54,745 bases of DNA, from contig JALHMO010000019.1 in the NCBI GenBank assembly GCA_022844015.1, forward strand, positions 1-54,745, given 5' to 3'. This DNA comes from Reyranella sp. GTDB lineage: Bacteria > Pseudomonadota > Alphaproteobacteria > Reyranellales > Reyranellaceae. Numbering within the stretch: the first letter of the stretch is position 1; each line of letters begins with the position of its first letter. Positions 1 through 7,695 of this stretch are shown here, piece after piece. The position numbers and the translations under genes were made by a program. A model generated the notes under the pieces. It saw only the letters and a program-made list of their open reading frames with translations, did no database searches and was not told the DNA's origin.

Positions 1-1
1 G

Positions 2-562
2 GCAGGGCAGCGAAGGCCGAGGATCCTGTTCGTCGGCAAGATGATGGCGCGCAAACGGCCGGTCGACGTCGTGCGTGCCGCCGCCTTGGCGAGCCGCCGG
101 ATCGGGCCCGTGGAGGTCGTCTTCGCCGGATCGGGTGAGCTGGAGCAGGAGCTTAGGCGCGTTGCCAACGACGCGAATGTCCCGACCACGTTCCTCGGCT
201 TCGTCAACCAGAGCCGTCTGCCGGCCGTCTACAGCTCGGCCGACGTCATCGTGCTGCCGTCCAACTCGTCGGAGACCTGGGGGCTGGTCATCAACGAAGC
301 CATGGCCTGCGGGGTGCCCGCCGCGGTGTCCACGGCGGTCGGTTGCGCGCCCGACCTCGTCGAGGAGGGCGTCACCGGAGCCAGCTTCGCCGATGGCGAT
401 CTCGCCGGCTGTGCGCAGGCCATCGAACGCGTTCTCGCTCTCGATGCGACGGCGACACGGCGCCATCTCGCCGATCGCATGGCCATCTATTCGCCCGATC
501 GCGCGGCCGACGGCATCGTCGAGGCTGCGGTGACCCTTGCCGCCCGGGCCCGGGCAGAGTAG
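2..562 (+). CDS. Glycosyltransferase family 4, C-terminal part (truncated by window edge)
   Basis: The open frame runs in from the left edge, so only about the last 187 residues are visible. They match the nucleotide-sugar-binding half of a GT-B fold (GT4/GT1-type) glycosyltransferase: an opening RILFVGKMMARKRP strand-loop, then FLGFVNQ, then the SSETWGLVINEAMACGVP block with the E-x7-E arrangement that contacts the donor sugar in this family. The role is probably transfer of one sugar during assembly of an exopolysaccharide repeat unit on a lipid carrier at the inner face of the cytoplasmic membrane. It is followed within 36 bp by a polymerase-like membrane protein, which suggests a shared operon. 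The internal ATG at 41 is not a credible start because conserved fold sequence precedes it. Donor and acceptor sugars cannot be read from the sequence. Confidence 0.85.
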   Translation, partial: AGQRRPRILFVGKMMARKRPVDVVRAAALASRRIGPVEVVFAGSGELEQELRRVANDANVPTTFLGFVNQSRLPAVYSSADVIVLPSNSSETWGLVINEAMACGVPAAVSTAVGCAPDLVEEGVTGASFADGDLAGCAQAIERVLALDATATRRHLADRMAIYSPDRAADGIVEAAVTLAARARAE

Positions 563-597
563 GTGCCGTCCATGCGAGGTTCGGCCGGCGTCAGCAG

Positions 598-2082
598 ATG
601 TCCACGATCACGTTGACCAGGACCCCTGGCGTCACGCGGCTCGACTACGACCTGCTGCGTCGCGCCGCGCTGGTCTTCGCCATCGCGAACCTGCTGCTCG
701 CGCCCCTCATGGTGGATCCGCTGGCCTACGCCGGCGGCGCCGCGACGCCGTGGGTGCTGCTGCGCATCATCGGCACGCCGACCATGCCGGCGGCGGCGGC
801 CTACCTGTTCCTCTGGCAATGGATGCAGGTGTTCGCGCGAATCCTGCAGGCGCAGATCGATGGCGAGCCGCTCGGTGCCGGCATCCACGGGTCCAACGTG
901 ACGCGGGCCTACTGGTACATGCTGACCAGCCTGGTAATGCTGGCCGTCACCTTTCGCGTGACGTTGAGCGGGCTGCGGCCGGCCAGCTATGCCGAAGCCG
1001 TCGCGCACGAGAGGTGGCGACCGGCCGACCTGATCATCGTCTATATCGGGGCGATCGCTGTCAGCCTGGCATTCGCCTTTGCCGGCCGGCTGGTGCCGCC
1101 GCTGTTCCAGGCGATGGATGTCGCCTCGCGCCTCAAGATCGTGGCCCTGTTCGTGCTCTGCGCCTACACGTTCAGCACCGGCCAGGGCATGAAGTTCATG
1201 CTGGGAGCGGTCTTCTTCGAGATCCTGGTCGGGTTCACCGGCTTCTTCTCGGATTTTCGCGGCGTGTTCATCTATGTCGCCGTCGCAGCGATCGCCTCGC
1301 GCATTCGGTGGTCGACGATGTCCAGTGTCGCCGCCGTCGTCTGGGTGTCGATGCTGCTCGTGCTCGCCCTGTTCTGGACATCGGTCAAGAACGACTACCG
1401 CATCTATGCCAGCCAGTCCGAGGAATCGCAGGAGATCAAGGTTCCCCTCAGCGAGCGCATGGCCTATCTGGGCGACAAGCTGACGTCGGTCGACGGCATC
1501 GACTGGAGTGACGCCGCCTATACGCTGCTCATTCGCCTGGCCTACGTCGACATCTTCGGCGCCGTGATCGGAGTGCAGGAGGCATCCCCGGAGCCCGAGC
1601 CCTATCGTCAGTGGAGCGAGGCTTTCGGCCATGTCTTCCAGCCTCGCTTCCTGTTTCCCGACAAGCCGCAGCTCCTCGACTCCGACGTCTACATGCGGCT
1701 GGCGCGCAGCGACCCTGCCGAGCACGCCCGGATGGGCACGTCGATCAGCGTCGGCTACATGGGTGAGAATTTCGTCGATCTCGGCTTTCCCGGCATGCTG
1801 TTCGGCATCGGGTTTCTTGGCGTGATGCTCGGCCTCGTAACCCGCTTCTTCATGTCGTCGCACCTGCCGCTGGTGGTTCGCGAAGCCATCGTCATGGGCT
1901 TCATCTTCAGCATGGCGCGCGACGGCGTGGAGGTGTCGTTGCCCAAGGTCCTGGGCGGCATGTTCATGTTCTTCCTGGTGTTCAGCCTGCTCGCCAAGTT
2001 CGGGTTCCCGATCGTGATCCGGTGGCTCGACACGCGAGCGGCCGAAGCGCGGGCCAAGGCGCTCCCCTCGGCGCGTCCCTGA
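598..2082 (+). CDS. Wzy-like polysaccharide polymerase, multi-pass membrane protein
   Basis: This 494-aa protein is largely hydrophobic with roughly ten or more membrane segments. A soluble loop in the last third carries QPRFLFPDKPQL and later SVGYMGENFVDLGFPG, a pattern seen in oligosaccharide-repeat-unit polymerases (Wzy/EpsG-like). Such proteins join lipid-linked repeat units at the periplasmic face of the inner membrane. The start is set at ATG 598, which gives a hydrophobic first segment near residue 30; the open frame extends further upstream only over the end of the preceding gene. It sits between glycosyltransferase genes, as polymerases do in Wzx/Wzy-type loci. No flippase (Wzx) is visible in the window, so it presumably lies upstream. 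The class is fairly clear; the exact reaction is inferred from context. An O-antigen ligase-like enzyme is the main alternative. Confidence 0.7.
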   Translation: MSTITLTRTPGVTRLDYDLLRRAALVFAIANLLLAPLMVDPLAYAGGAATPWVLLRIIGTPTMPAAAAYLFLWQWMQVFARILQAQIDGEPLGAGIHGSNVTRAYWYMLTSLVMLAVTFRVTLSGLRPASYAEAVAHERWRPADLIIVYIGAIAVSLAFAFAGRLVPPLFQAMDVASRLKIVALFVLCAYTFSTGQGMKFMLGAVFFEILVGFTGFFSDFRGVFIYVAVAAIASRIRWSTMSSVAAVVWVSMLLVLALFWTSVKNDYRIYASQSEESQEIKVPLSERMAYLGDKLTSVDGIDWSDAAYTLLIRLAYVDIFGAVIGVQEASPEPEPYRQWSEAFGHVFQPRFLFPDKPQLLDSDVYMRLARSDPAEHARMGTSISVGYMGENFVDLGFPGMLFGIGFLGVMLGLVTRFFMSSHLPLVVREAIVMGFIFSMARDGVEVSLPKVLGGMFMFFLVFSLLAKFGFPIVIRWLDTRAAEARAKALPSARP

Positions 2083-2094
2083 GAGGCTGCACCG

Positions 2095-3279
2095 TTGCGG
2101 CTGCTCCATGTCGTTCCGACCTACCTGCCGGCAGTCCGGTACGGAGGCCCGATCCGTTCGGTGCACGCGCTGTGCCGGGGGCTGGCGGGCGAGGGACACG
2201 ACGTTCATGTCTTCACGACCAGCGTCGATGGTCCGTCCGACAGCGACGTGCCGTTGCTCGAGGCGGTCGACCTCGACGGCGTGAAGGTCACCTATTTCCC
2301 GAGCCGCACCCTGCGGCGGCTTTATTGGTCGCCCGCCATGGGACGGGCGCTCGCCGCGACCGTCGCAGGGTTCGACGTGGTGCACCTGCATGCGATCTAT
2401 CTGTGGCCGATCTGGGCGGGTGCACGGGCAGCCCGCCGGCACGGGGTGCCCTATGTCATGTCGCCTCGCGGCATGCTGGTTCCCGAGTTGATCCGGCGGA
2501 AGAACCGCTGGGTGAAGACGGCATGGATCGAGCTGATCGAGCGCCGCAACCTCGAGCGGGCGGCGGCCATCCATGTCACCTCGTCGGCAGAGGCCGGGCA
2601 TGTCGCGAGCTTCGGCTGGTCCCTGCCGCCGCTCGCCATGATCCCGCATGGCGTCGACGATCCGCCCGAACCTTCCTCGGATCCCCCTGCTGCCGACATT
2701 GCCGGCGCCATTGCAGCGGGGCCCATCGTCCTTGCGCTCGGCCGGATCAGCTGGGAGAAGGGGTTGGACCGGCTGATCGCCGCGCTGCCCCGGGTGCCGC
2801 ACGCACGGGTGGTTCTGGCCGGCGGCGACGCCGATGGCCAGGCCGCCCGGCTTGCCGCGCAGGCGCGCGAGCTCGGCGTTCAGGATCGCGTCACGATCAT
2901 CGCCCGGCACGTCGATGGCGACGACAAGGAGGCGCTGTTCGCGGCAGCCCGGATTTTCGCCATGACCTCGCTGTCGGAGAATTTCGGCCTGGCGGCCTTC
3001 GAGGCCCTGCGCCGCGGCGTACCCGTCCTGGCGACGTCGGGGGTCGGGATGGCCGAGGTCGTGCGCGCGACCGGTGCCGGGGAGGTCGTCGACGGGGCGC
3101 CGGCTGCAATCGCGGCCGCGCTCGTGGAGATGCTGGCCGACGAGGAACGTTGCCGGTCGATGGGCGAGATCGGACGCAGGTGCGTCGTCCAGAGCTACGG
3201 CTGGTCGGGAATCGCCCGCCGCATGGCGGCGCTCTATGCCTCGGTGCTCGATCGCAAGGTGGCTGCGGCGGCCGCATGA
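2095..3279 (+). CDS. Glycosyltransferase family 4
   Basis: This is a complete 394-aa GT-B glycosyltransferase. The N-terminal half opens with MRLLHVVPTYLPAVRYGGPI, the glycine-rich acceptor-domain start typical of GT4 enzymes. The C-terminal half has ALGRISWEKGLDRLI and SLSENFGLAAFEALRRGVP, the E-x7-E donor-binding motif. It should be a cytoplasmic, membrane-associated enzyme adding a sugar to the growing lipid-linked repeat unit. The start is TTG at 2095, 12 bp after the polymerase stop; no ATG fits the conserved first strand. Its stop overlaps the next start (ATGA, 3276-3279), indicating translational coupling with a second GT4 gene. Sugar specificity is unknown. Confidence 0.85.
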   Translation: MRLLHVVPTYLPAVRYGGPIRSVHALCRGLAGEGHDVHVFTTSVDGPSDSDVPLLEAVDLDGVKVTYFPSRTLRRLYWSPAMGRALAATVAGFDVVHLHAIYLWPIWAGARAARRHGVPYVMSPRGMLVPELIRRKNRWVKTAWIELIERRNLERAAAIHVTSSAEAGHVASFGWSLPPLAMIPHGVDDPPEPSSDPPAADIAGAIAAGPIVLALGRISWEKGLDRLIAALPRVPHARVVLAGGDADGQAARLAAQARELGVQDRVTIIARHVDGDDKEALFAAARIFAMTSLSENFGLAAFEALRRGVPVLATSGVGMAEVVRATGAGEVVDGAPAAIAAALVEMLADEERCRSMGEIGRRCVVQSYGWSGIARRMAALYASVLDRKVAAAAA

Positions 3280-4421
3280 ACGATCTGCTCGACAAGAGCC
3301 CGTTCGACCTCGCGAGGGAACCGAAGGTCGTGATCATCGCCGACTGGTTGCCGCCCGATTTCGGTGCGGTGGGCCAGTACATGCAGATGCGTGCCCGGGC
3401 GCTCGCCGAGCAGGGCCATGACGTGACGCTGATTGGCCTTGCGTCGGCAGGCAGCACGACCCGCAGCGAGGCGAGAGGGAAGGGACGGCTGACCGAGCAG
3501 CGCCTGGCGGCGTCGCCTGTTCCGCGAACCTCGCTGTTGCTGCGCCTGCTCTGGACGGTCTGGACCAACCTGCGGCTCGTCGTGGCCGGCTTCCGAAGCT
3601 TGCGGGCAGCCGACGGCATACTCTTCACCGGCTCGCCGCCGTTCCTGATCCACATGCTGGCGCCGTTGCGGTTCCTGTGGCGGGGCAGGCTGGTCTATCG
3701 GATCACGGACTTCCATCCCGAGTGCCTGATCGCCGCGCGTGACCGGCCTTCCCGGGCGCTGGGTCTCCTGCTGTCCCTGACGAACTTCTGGCGACGGCGC
3801 GTCGATGGGTTCGAGGTGCTGGGGCTCGATCAACGCCGTCGCCTGCAGCAGACCGGCGTGCCGGAGGCGCGCATGACCCTCGTGCGCGATGGCTCGCCGG
3901 TCGCGTTCACGGGGCACGAGCATGCCGAGCCCCTCCCGGAGATCCTGGCGGACACCGTCGTGCTTCTCTACTCGGGAAACTACGGCGTGGCGCATGAGGT
4001 AGCGACGGTTGTCGAGGGCTACGAGCGGCATCATCGCCAGGGCTCGGGCCGTGTCCACCTGTGGCTCAGCGCCACGGGCGGGGGCGCAGAAGAGGTCGCG
4101 AAGCGGCTCGGCGAGCGGGCGGTGCCGTTTCACAAGTCAGCCCCGGTGCCACTGGAGCGCCTGGCGGGGCTTCTGCTCGCTCCCGACGCCCATCTGGTGA
4201 CGCTGAAGGATTCCTTCGTGGGCTTTGTGATGCCGTCGAAAATCTATGCCTGTGTCGCTTCCGGCCGTCCGATCCTTTTCGTCGGCAGTGCCGATTCCGA
4301 CGTGGACCTGATCGCCAAGGATGGAGGGGGCGACTATTGGCATGTCGTGTGCGGAGATGTCGCAGGATTTGCGGCCGCCCTCGAAGGTATTGCGGACGCC
4401 GCCGCCCTGCGGCGTCCGTAG
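3276..4421 (+). CDS. Glycosyltransferase family 4 (WbuB-like)
   Basis: A 381-aa protein starting in the ATGA overlap with the gene before it. Residues about 16-60 (VVIIADWLPPDFGAVGQYM, then RARALAEQGHDVTLIG) form a GT4 N-terminal domain. The second half has VLLYSGNYGVAHE and near the end MPSKIYACVASGRPILFVG, the donor-site signature of WbuB/WcaI-like transferases. It lacks the usual full E-x7-E and ends with a short Ala/Arg tail, which is normal for that subgroup. With its two neighbours it makes three GTs for one repeat unit in the visible part of the locus. It is the last gene before a 367-bp non-coding stretch, so the biosynthetic block appears to end here and the export block to start after it. 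Confidence 0.8.
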   Translation: MNDLLDKSPFDLAREPKVVIIADWLPPDFGAVGQYMQMRARALAEQGHDVTLIGLASAGSTTRSEARGKGRLTEQRLAASPVPRTSLLLRLLWTVWTNLRLVVAGFRSLRAADGILFTGSPPFLIHMLAPLRFLWRGRLVYRITDFHPECLIAARDRPSRALGLLLSLTNFWRRRVDGFEVLGLDQRRRLQQTGVPEARMTLVRDGSPVAFTGHEHAEPLPEILADTVVLLYSGNYGVAHEVATVVEGYERHHRQGSGRVHLWLSATGGGAEEVAKRLGERAVPFHKSAPVPLERLAGLLLAPDAHLVTLKDSFVGFVMPSKIYACVASGRPILFVGSADSDVDLIAKDGGGDYWHVVCGDVAGFAAALEGIADAAALRRP

Positions 4422-4496
4422 TCGTGCATCGGAGGTGGTCGGCCGAGGTGAGCGGAAAGCGGCCGGCTCGAGCGGGGCCCGTCGCCCCAATCTTGT

Positions 4497-4509
4497 CGCA
4501 ATAATTGCG
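4497..4509. promoter_or_regulatory. Palindrome, operator candidate
   Basis: The sequence cgcaataattgcg has perfect 5-bp arms (CGCAA/TTGCG) around TAA. It lies one base upstream of the putative -35 element at 4510, where a DNA-binding regulator could activate or block transcription of the export genes. No cognate regulator is visible nearby. Confidence 0.35.
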
Positions 4510-4537
4510 TTGCTCCTGCAGTTATAGTTGATATAGT
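4510..4537 (+). promoter_or_regulatory. Putative sigma-70-type promoter for the EPS export genes
   Basis: TTGCTC (4510-4515) and TATAGT (4532-4537) are separated by 16 bases. The -10 differs from consensus at one position; the -35 is weaker. This is an AT-rich patch in otherwise GC-rich DNA, 250 bases upstream of the repeat-protein gene. It is a visual call only. Confidence 0.35.
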
Positions 4538-4747
4538 GATCGGCGTGGGCAGGTTGAGACGGGCTGACGGTAAGGCTGTGGGAAGCCGGTGCCATCGTCT
4601 CCGACAAGCGGTCGTGGGGATCGGAACTTCCGGCGCAAGATCGAGGTCTTGGCATGGTAGGAGGGTTTCGATACCTTGTATTGTAGGTAAGGCGAACATC
4701 GGCCGGGCTGCCTGAGCGGTTGCGAGCCGAGAGGACGATGTGATCTG

Positions 4748-4766
4748 GACTGCCGCGGCGGCAGTC
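4748..4766. promoter_or_regulatory. 19-base perfect palindrome upstream of the GPLQ-repeat gene
   Basis: Arms GACTGCCGC and GCGGCAGTC meet around a single G, ending 22 bases before the ATG at 4789. As DNA it could be an operator. As RNA the loop is too small for a clean hairpin, but a stem with fewer pairs could still form near the ribosome site. Confidence 0.35.
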
Positions 4767-4788
4767 ACGATGGTGGGGCCGGGTACCG

Positions 4789-5496
4789 ATGATCAACGTT
4801 TCGCTGCTCTTGCAAGGGACTCTCCTGACAATCGTCAGCGCTGTAGCCTCGACCCTCATCTGGGTCGGCATCACCGACGCCCAGTCGTGGTCGACTTCGA
4901 CGGCCGGGCAGGCGGAGGATGGAAACACGCAGATTGCGCAAGGCACCACGCCGGTGCAGGGGTCGGGGCCGCTCCAGTCGTCCGGCCCGCTGCAGGACGC
5001 TGGTCCGCTGCAGGGGGCCGGGCCGCTCCAGGACGCCGGCCCGTTGCAAGGTGCCGGGCCGCTCCAGGGCGCGGGGCCCCTGCAAGGGGCAATCCCGCTG
5101 CAGAGCGTCCTGCCGCTGCCGCCGTCCTCGGACACGCTCGACAGTTCGGTGCCGCCCTCGATGCTCGGCGAGGTTCCCAACATTCCGTCCATCCCGACCC
5201 AGCTGACGCCGACGCAGATCGTCGGGTTGGGCACGGGCGATGCCAGCCTGATGAACCAGCTGATCGGTCAGGTGCTGGGCAGCAACGTCAACTCGACCGT
5301 CATCCAGCAGATCATCAATATCGTGACGGCAGGTCCGGCCTCGCCGGGCGCCTCGCCCATTCTCGTCGCCGTTGCGCCGAGCGGCGGCACCGCGCCGCTT
5401 TCGGTAACCAGCACCGGCACGCCGTCGACCACACCGGTCTCCTCGCCGCTGCCGCCGACTGTTCTGGCGCCGACCACGTATGTCAGCAACCAGTAA
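4789..5496 (+). CDS. Secreted or membrane-anchored protein with GPLQ hexapeptide repeats
   Basis: I do not recognise this 235-aa protein. Residues 1-30 form one hydrophobic segment (signal peptide or anchor) without the usual basic start. Residues 54-107 are a tandem array of six-residue units, mostly GPLQGA, GPLQDA or GPLQSS, with TPVQGS and IPLQSV as end variants. The remainder is Pro/Thr/Ser-rich with little predicted globular content, apart from a hydrophobic helix-like stretch around 145-175. Such low-complexity, Pro- and Gln-rich repeats suggest an extended extracytoplasmic polypeptide. Position is the main clue: it is first in a run with an outer-membrane beta-barrel, an OPX lipoprotein and a BY-kinase, so a structural or assembly role in polysaccharide export or the matrix is plausible but inferred. 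The next gene begins within about 75 bp. Confidence 0.75.
   Translation: MINVSLLLQGTLLTIVSAVASTLIWVGITDAQSWSTSTAGQAEDGNTQIAQGTTPVQGSGPLQSSGPLQDAGPLQGAGPLQDAGPLQGAGPLQGAGPLQGAIPLQSVLPLPPSSDTLDSSVPPSMLGEVPNIPSIPTQLTPTQIVGLGTGDASLMNQLIGQVLGSNVNSTVIQQIINIVTAGPASPGASPILVAVAPSGGTAPLSVTSTGTPSTTPVSSPLPPTVLAPTTYVSNQ
4948..5109 (+). repeat. Tandem 18-bp coding repeat (nine units)
   Basis: Nine in-frame 18-bp units encode xPLQxx hexapeptides. The first (TPVQGS) and last (IPLQSV) are degenerate. The middle seven vary at synonymous sites (ctgcag, ctccag, ttgcaa), so the array is not a fresh duplication; selection on the peptide seems to have kept it. Confidence 0.85.
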
Positions 5497-5569
5497 CGAA
5501 TGCGGGTTGATGCGGAATTTCTACCAGCCTGCCCTTCCGCCGCTGGCCGGATGGTCCGCCAGGCCCCCA

Positions 5570-6919
5570 ATGATTAGGACGGCCCGCTCACGTTTTGCGT
5601 GGTCGCCGGTTCTGGGTTGGGTGCTGCTGTCGTGGGCCGCCACCGGAGCGCAGGCCCAGATCGTGACCGACGCGCCCGCGATCCAGACGATCGACCTGCA
5701 GACCCCGATCGTGGACTTGTTGAACCTGCCGGGCTCGCCGGTGGGGGCGCTCGGGCAGAGATCGCCCTCCGAGCTCGGAATATCGCTGGGTGCCTTCACC
5801 CTGTATCCCCAGATCGATCTCCTCGCCGGCTTCGATGACAACGTTTTCGCCACGCCGGCGCCGACGACCGCATCGCCGTTCGCGGTCGTTCGCCCCCAGC
5901 TGGAGTTGCGCTCGGAGTGGCTGAATCACTATCTGCGTCTGCTGGCCGGCGGCGGGTTCGGATTCTACTCGGCGGCGCCGACCCAGAATTTCCAGAATTA
6001 CAACGTCCGGCTCGACGGCCGCCTCGACATCAGGGATGACTTTTACCTGACGGGTCTTGTCGCCTTTCAGCGCGCGACCGAGGCGTTGGGCACTCCCAAC
6101 GTGACGTTCTCCCAGGCGCCGACGATCGCCGACTCGCTGGCGGCCGAAGTTTCGCTCTATCAGAAGTTCAATCGTTTCTTCTATCAGTTGACCGCCACGG
6201 CGACGAAGTACTGGTACTACGAGTTCAGCAATATCGCCTCGCTGGGATTGCCCGCCGAAAGTCGTAACCGTACCGAGTACGAGGAGCGGGTTCGCCTGGG
6301 TTACGAGGTCTCGGAGGGCGTATCGGTTTGGCTTCAGCCGGGGCTCAACCAGCGTCGTTACGATGCACCGACCAACATGTTCGGTCAGCAGCGCGATTCG
6401 ACCGGATGGTTCCTGAACCTGGGGGCCACTGCCGTCCTCAGCCCGAAGACCCAGCTCGAAGGCTTCGTCGGCTATCAGGCGCTGACCTATCCGGCGGACG
6501 GCACGACGACCAGCGCAATGACCTTCGGCCTCAGGGGCGTCTGGAACGGCTACGAGCCGCTGACCCTGCGTCCTGCGATCATGCGGAGCATCAACGAGTC
6601 TGCGCTGATCGACTATCAGAACTACATCTCGACGACCGTCGGCGTCGATTTCACCTATCAGATCAACGGTCCATGGCAGGCAGTCGGCGGCGTGGCCTAC
6701 AACATCGCCGAGTACACGCCGGCTTTCGGCGTTTCGAACGTCAATCCGCGAACCGACTATTTCTTCCGGGGCTCGATCGGGCTGCTCTACTCCATTCGCC
6801 CGCAGATCCAGATCGGGCCGCTTTACGAGTATGCGTCGGGCTGGTCGACCGATGTCGCGGCAGGCGGACCGACCTATACCCGCAATATTTTCTCCATTCG
6901 TCTGGTGGCGAGGAACTGA
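5570..6919 (+). CDS. Outer-membrane beta-barrel protein of polysaccharide export locus (BBP2-like)
   Basis: Starting at ATG 5570 the protein is 449 aa, with a classical signal peptide (MIRTARSRFAW, hydrophobic core, ATGAQA cleavage region). The mature part alternates polar and hydrophobic residues rich in Tyr, Phe, Gly and Asn, as in transmembrane beta-strands, and contains YPQIDLLAGFDDNVF, VRPQLELRSEWLNHYLRL and GFFSYD-like barrel segments up to a C-terminal aromatic strand (IFSIRLVARN). This resembles the BBP2/PF10082 type of barrels encoded in exopolysaccharide clusters. It probably forms the outer-membrane pore used with the short OPX lipoprotein that follows 7 bp later. In-frame ATGs at 5480 and 5510 would add 20-30 residues ahead of the signal peptide, so the start is uncertain; none has a strong ribosome site. 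Confidence 0.8.
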   Translation: MIRTARSRFAWSPVLGWVLLSWAATGAQAQIVTDAPAIQTIDLQTPIVDLLNLPGSPVGALGQRSPSELGISLGAFTLYPQIDLLAGFDDNVFATPAPTTASPFAVVRPQLELRSEWLNHYLRLLAGGGFGFYSAAPTQNFQNYNVRLDGRLDIRDDFYLTGLVAFQRATEALGTPNVTFSQAPTIADSLAAEVSLYQKFNRFFYQLTATATKYWYYEFSNIASLGLPAESRNRTEYEERVRLGYEVSEGVSVWLQPGLNQRRYDAPTNMFGQQRDSTGWFLNLGATAVLSPKTQLEGFVGYQALTYPADGTTTSAMTFGLRGVWNGYEPLTLRPAIMRSINESALIDYQNYISTTVGVDFTYQINGPWQAVGGVAYNIAEYTPAFGVSNVNPRTDYFFRGSIGLLYSIRPQIQIGPLYEYASGWSTDVAAGGPTYTRNIFSIRLVARN

Positions 6920-6926
6920 CGGCGTC

Positions 6927-7544
6927 ATGAGCAGCACCGGCATCCTCACAGCCTTCCGCAGGGCGGTCGGAATTCTGGTGTCGATTGGTCTCGGCGTCGG
7001 GTTGGCGGCCTGCGATCCGCAGCCTCCGATGACGACCCAGACCGTCCAGCAACCGTCGCAAGCGACGCAGACCATCAGGATGGGCGAATACCGGGTGGCG
7101 CCGGGAGACAAGCTGCGGGTCGTGGTGCTGTCCGACACCGAGCTGTCGGGCGAGTATGAGGTCGATTCCGTCGGGGCAATTTCCCCCCGTCTGGCCGGCC
7201 GGACCCAGGTGGTCGGCATGACCACGCCCGAGATCGAGGAAACGCTGCGCAACCGCTACAAGGCCGACGGCGTCCTGCTGACGCCGCGCCTCAGCGTCGA
7301 GCTGATCACGCGGCGGCCATTTTACGTCGTGGGCGAGGTCGTTCGACCGGGCGCCTTTGCCTTCGTGTCGGGAATCAACGTCGTTCAGGCTGTCGCCATC
7401 GCTGGTGGCTACACACGCCGTGCATCGAAATCGAGGATGACAATTCAGCGTTTCAATACGACCATGGGATCGGAGGAAACGGTGACCGAGGACAGTCCGG
7501 TTGGGCCGGGAGACATCCTGCGCGTGCCCGAAAGGTGGTTCTGA
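6927..7544 (+). CDS. Short OPX-family polysaccharide export lipoprotein (Wza/GumB-like)
   Basis: A 205-aa lipoprotein with a hydrophobic signal ending in the lipobox LAAC (Cys at about 29). Next comes YRVAPGDKLRVVVLSDTELSGEYEVD (Poly_export domain, residues about 52-130), then an SLBB-type segment (RPFYVVGEVVRPGAF, VVQAVAIAGGYT) up to ILRVPERWF. Full-length Wza is about 380 aa and ends in an amphipathic helix forming its own outer-membrane barrel. This protein stops before any such helix, so it probably makes only a periplasmic ring and needs a separate pore, most simply the beta-barrel encoded just upstream. It is followed by the BY-kinase gene, its usual inner-membrane partner. Confidence 0.9.
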   Translation: MSSTGILTAFRRAVGILVSIGLGVGLAACDPQPPMTTQTVQQPSQATQTIRMGEYRVAPGDKLRVVVLSDTELSGEYEVDSVGAISPRLAGRTQVVGMTTPEIEETLRNRYKADGVLLTPRLSVELITRRPFYVVGEVVRPGAFAFVSGINVVQAVAIAGGYTRRASKSRMTIQRFNTTMGSEETVTEDSPVGPGDILRVPERWF

Positions 7545-7695
7545 GGACAGTTGGACAGGTTCGTTGCGTAGCGTGTCCGCGACAGGTGGTGTGGAACTGC
7601 CTGTTCGGAAGTCTTGGTCCGTAAAGGACGGCCGTGGGAAGCCGGCCTTTCTGGCCGCCGTTGAGTGAGTGCGTCGTCAATGTCGTGGGGTTGGG

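Larger units (their letters stand above)
4422..4788. other. Non-coding stretch with regulatory signals between EPS synthesis and export genes
   Basis: No convincing gene is present in these 367 bases; the short open frames here lack ribosome sites and family resemblance. The stretch holds a promoter-like pair near 4510-4537, a 13-base palindrome at 4497-4509 just upstream of it, and a 19-base palindrome at 4748-4766 shortly before the next gene. It probably carries the promoter and leader of the export genes. Confidence 0.55.

Noticed and set aside
487..2910. 807-aa minus-strand open frame opposite the polymerase and glycosyltransferase genes
   Set aside because: It is very rich in Arg, His, Gln and Asp with no fold or motif, as expected from the antisense of GC-rich genes; the plus-strand frames have clear families.
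5588..7252. 554-aa minus-strand open frame opposite the beta-barrel and OPX genes
   Set aside because: Antisense shadow: low-complexity, no ribosome site, crosses two well-supported plus-strand genes.
4571..7642. Shared GTGGGAAGCCGG string in the two gaps of the EPS locus
   Set aside because: The match is about a dozen GC-rich bases without matching flanks, so it is likely chance.
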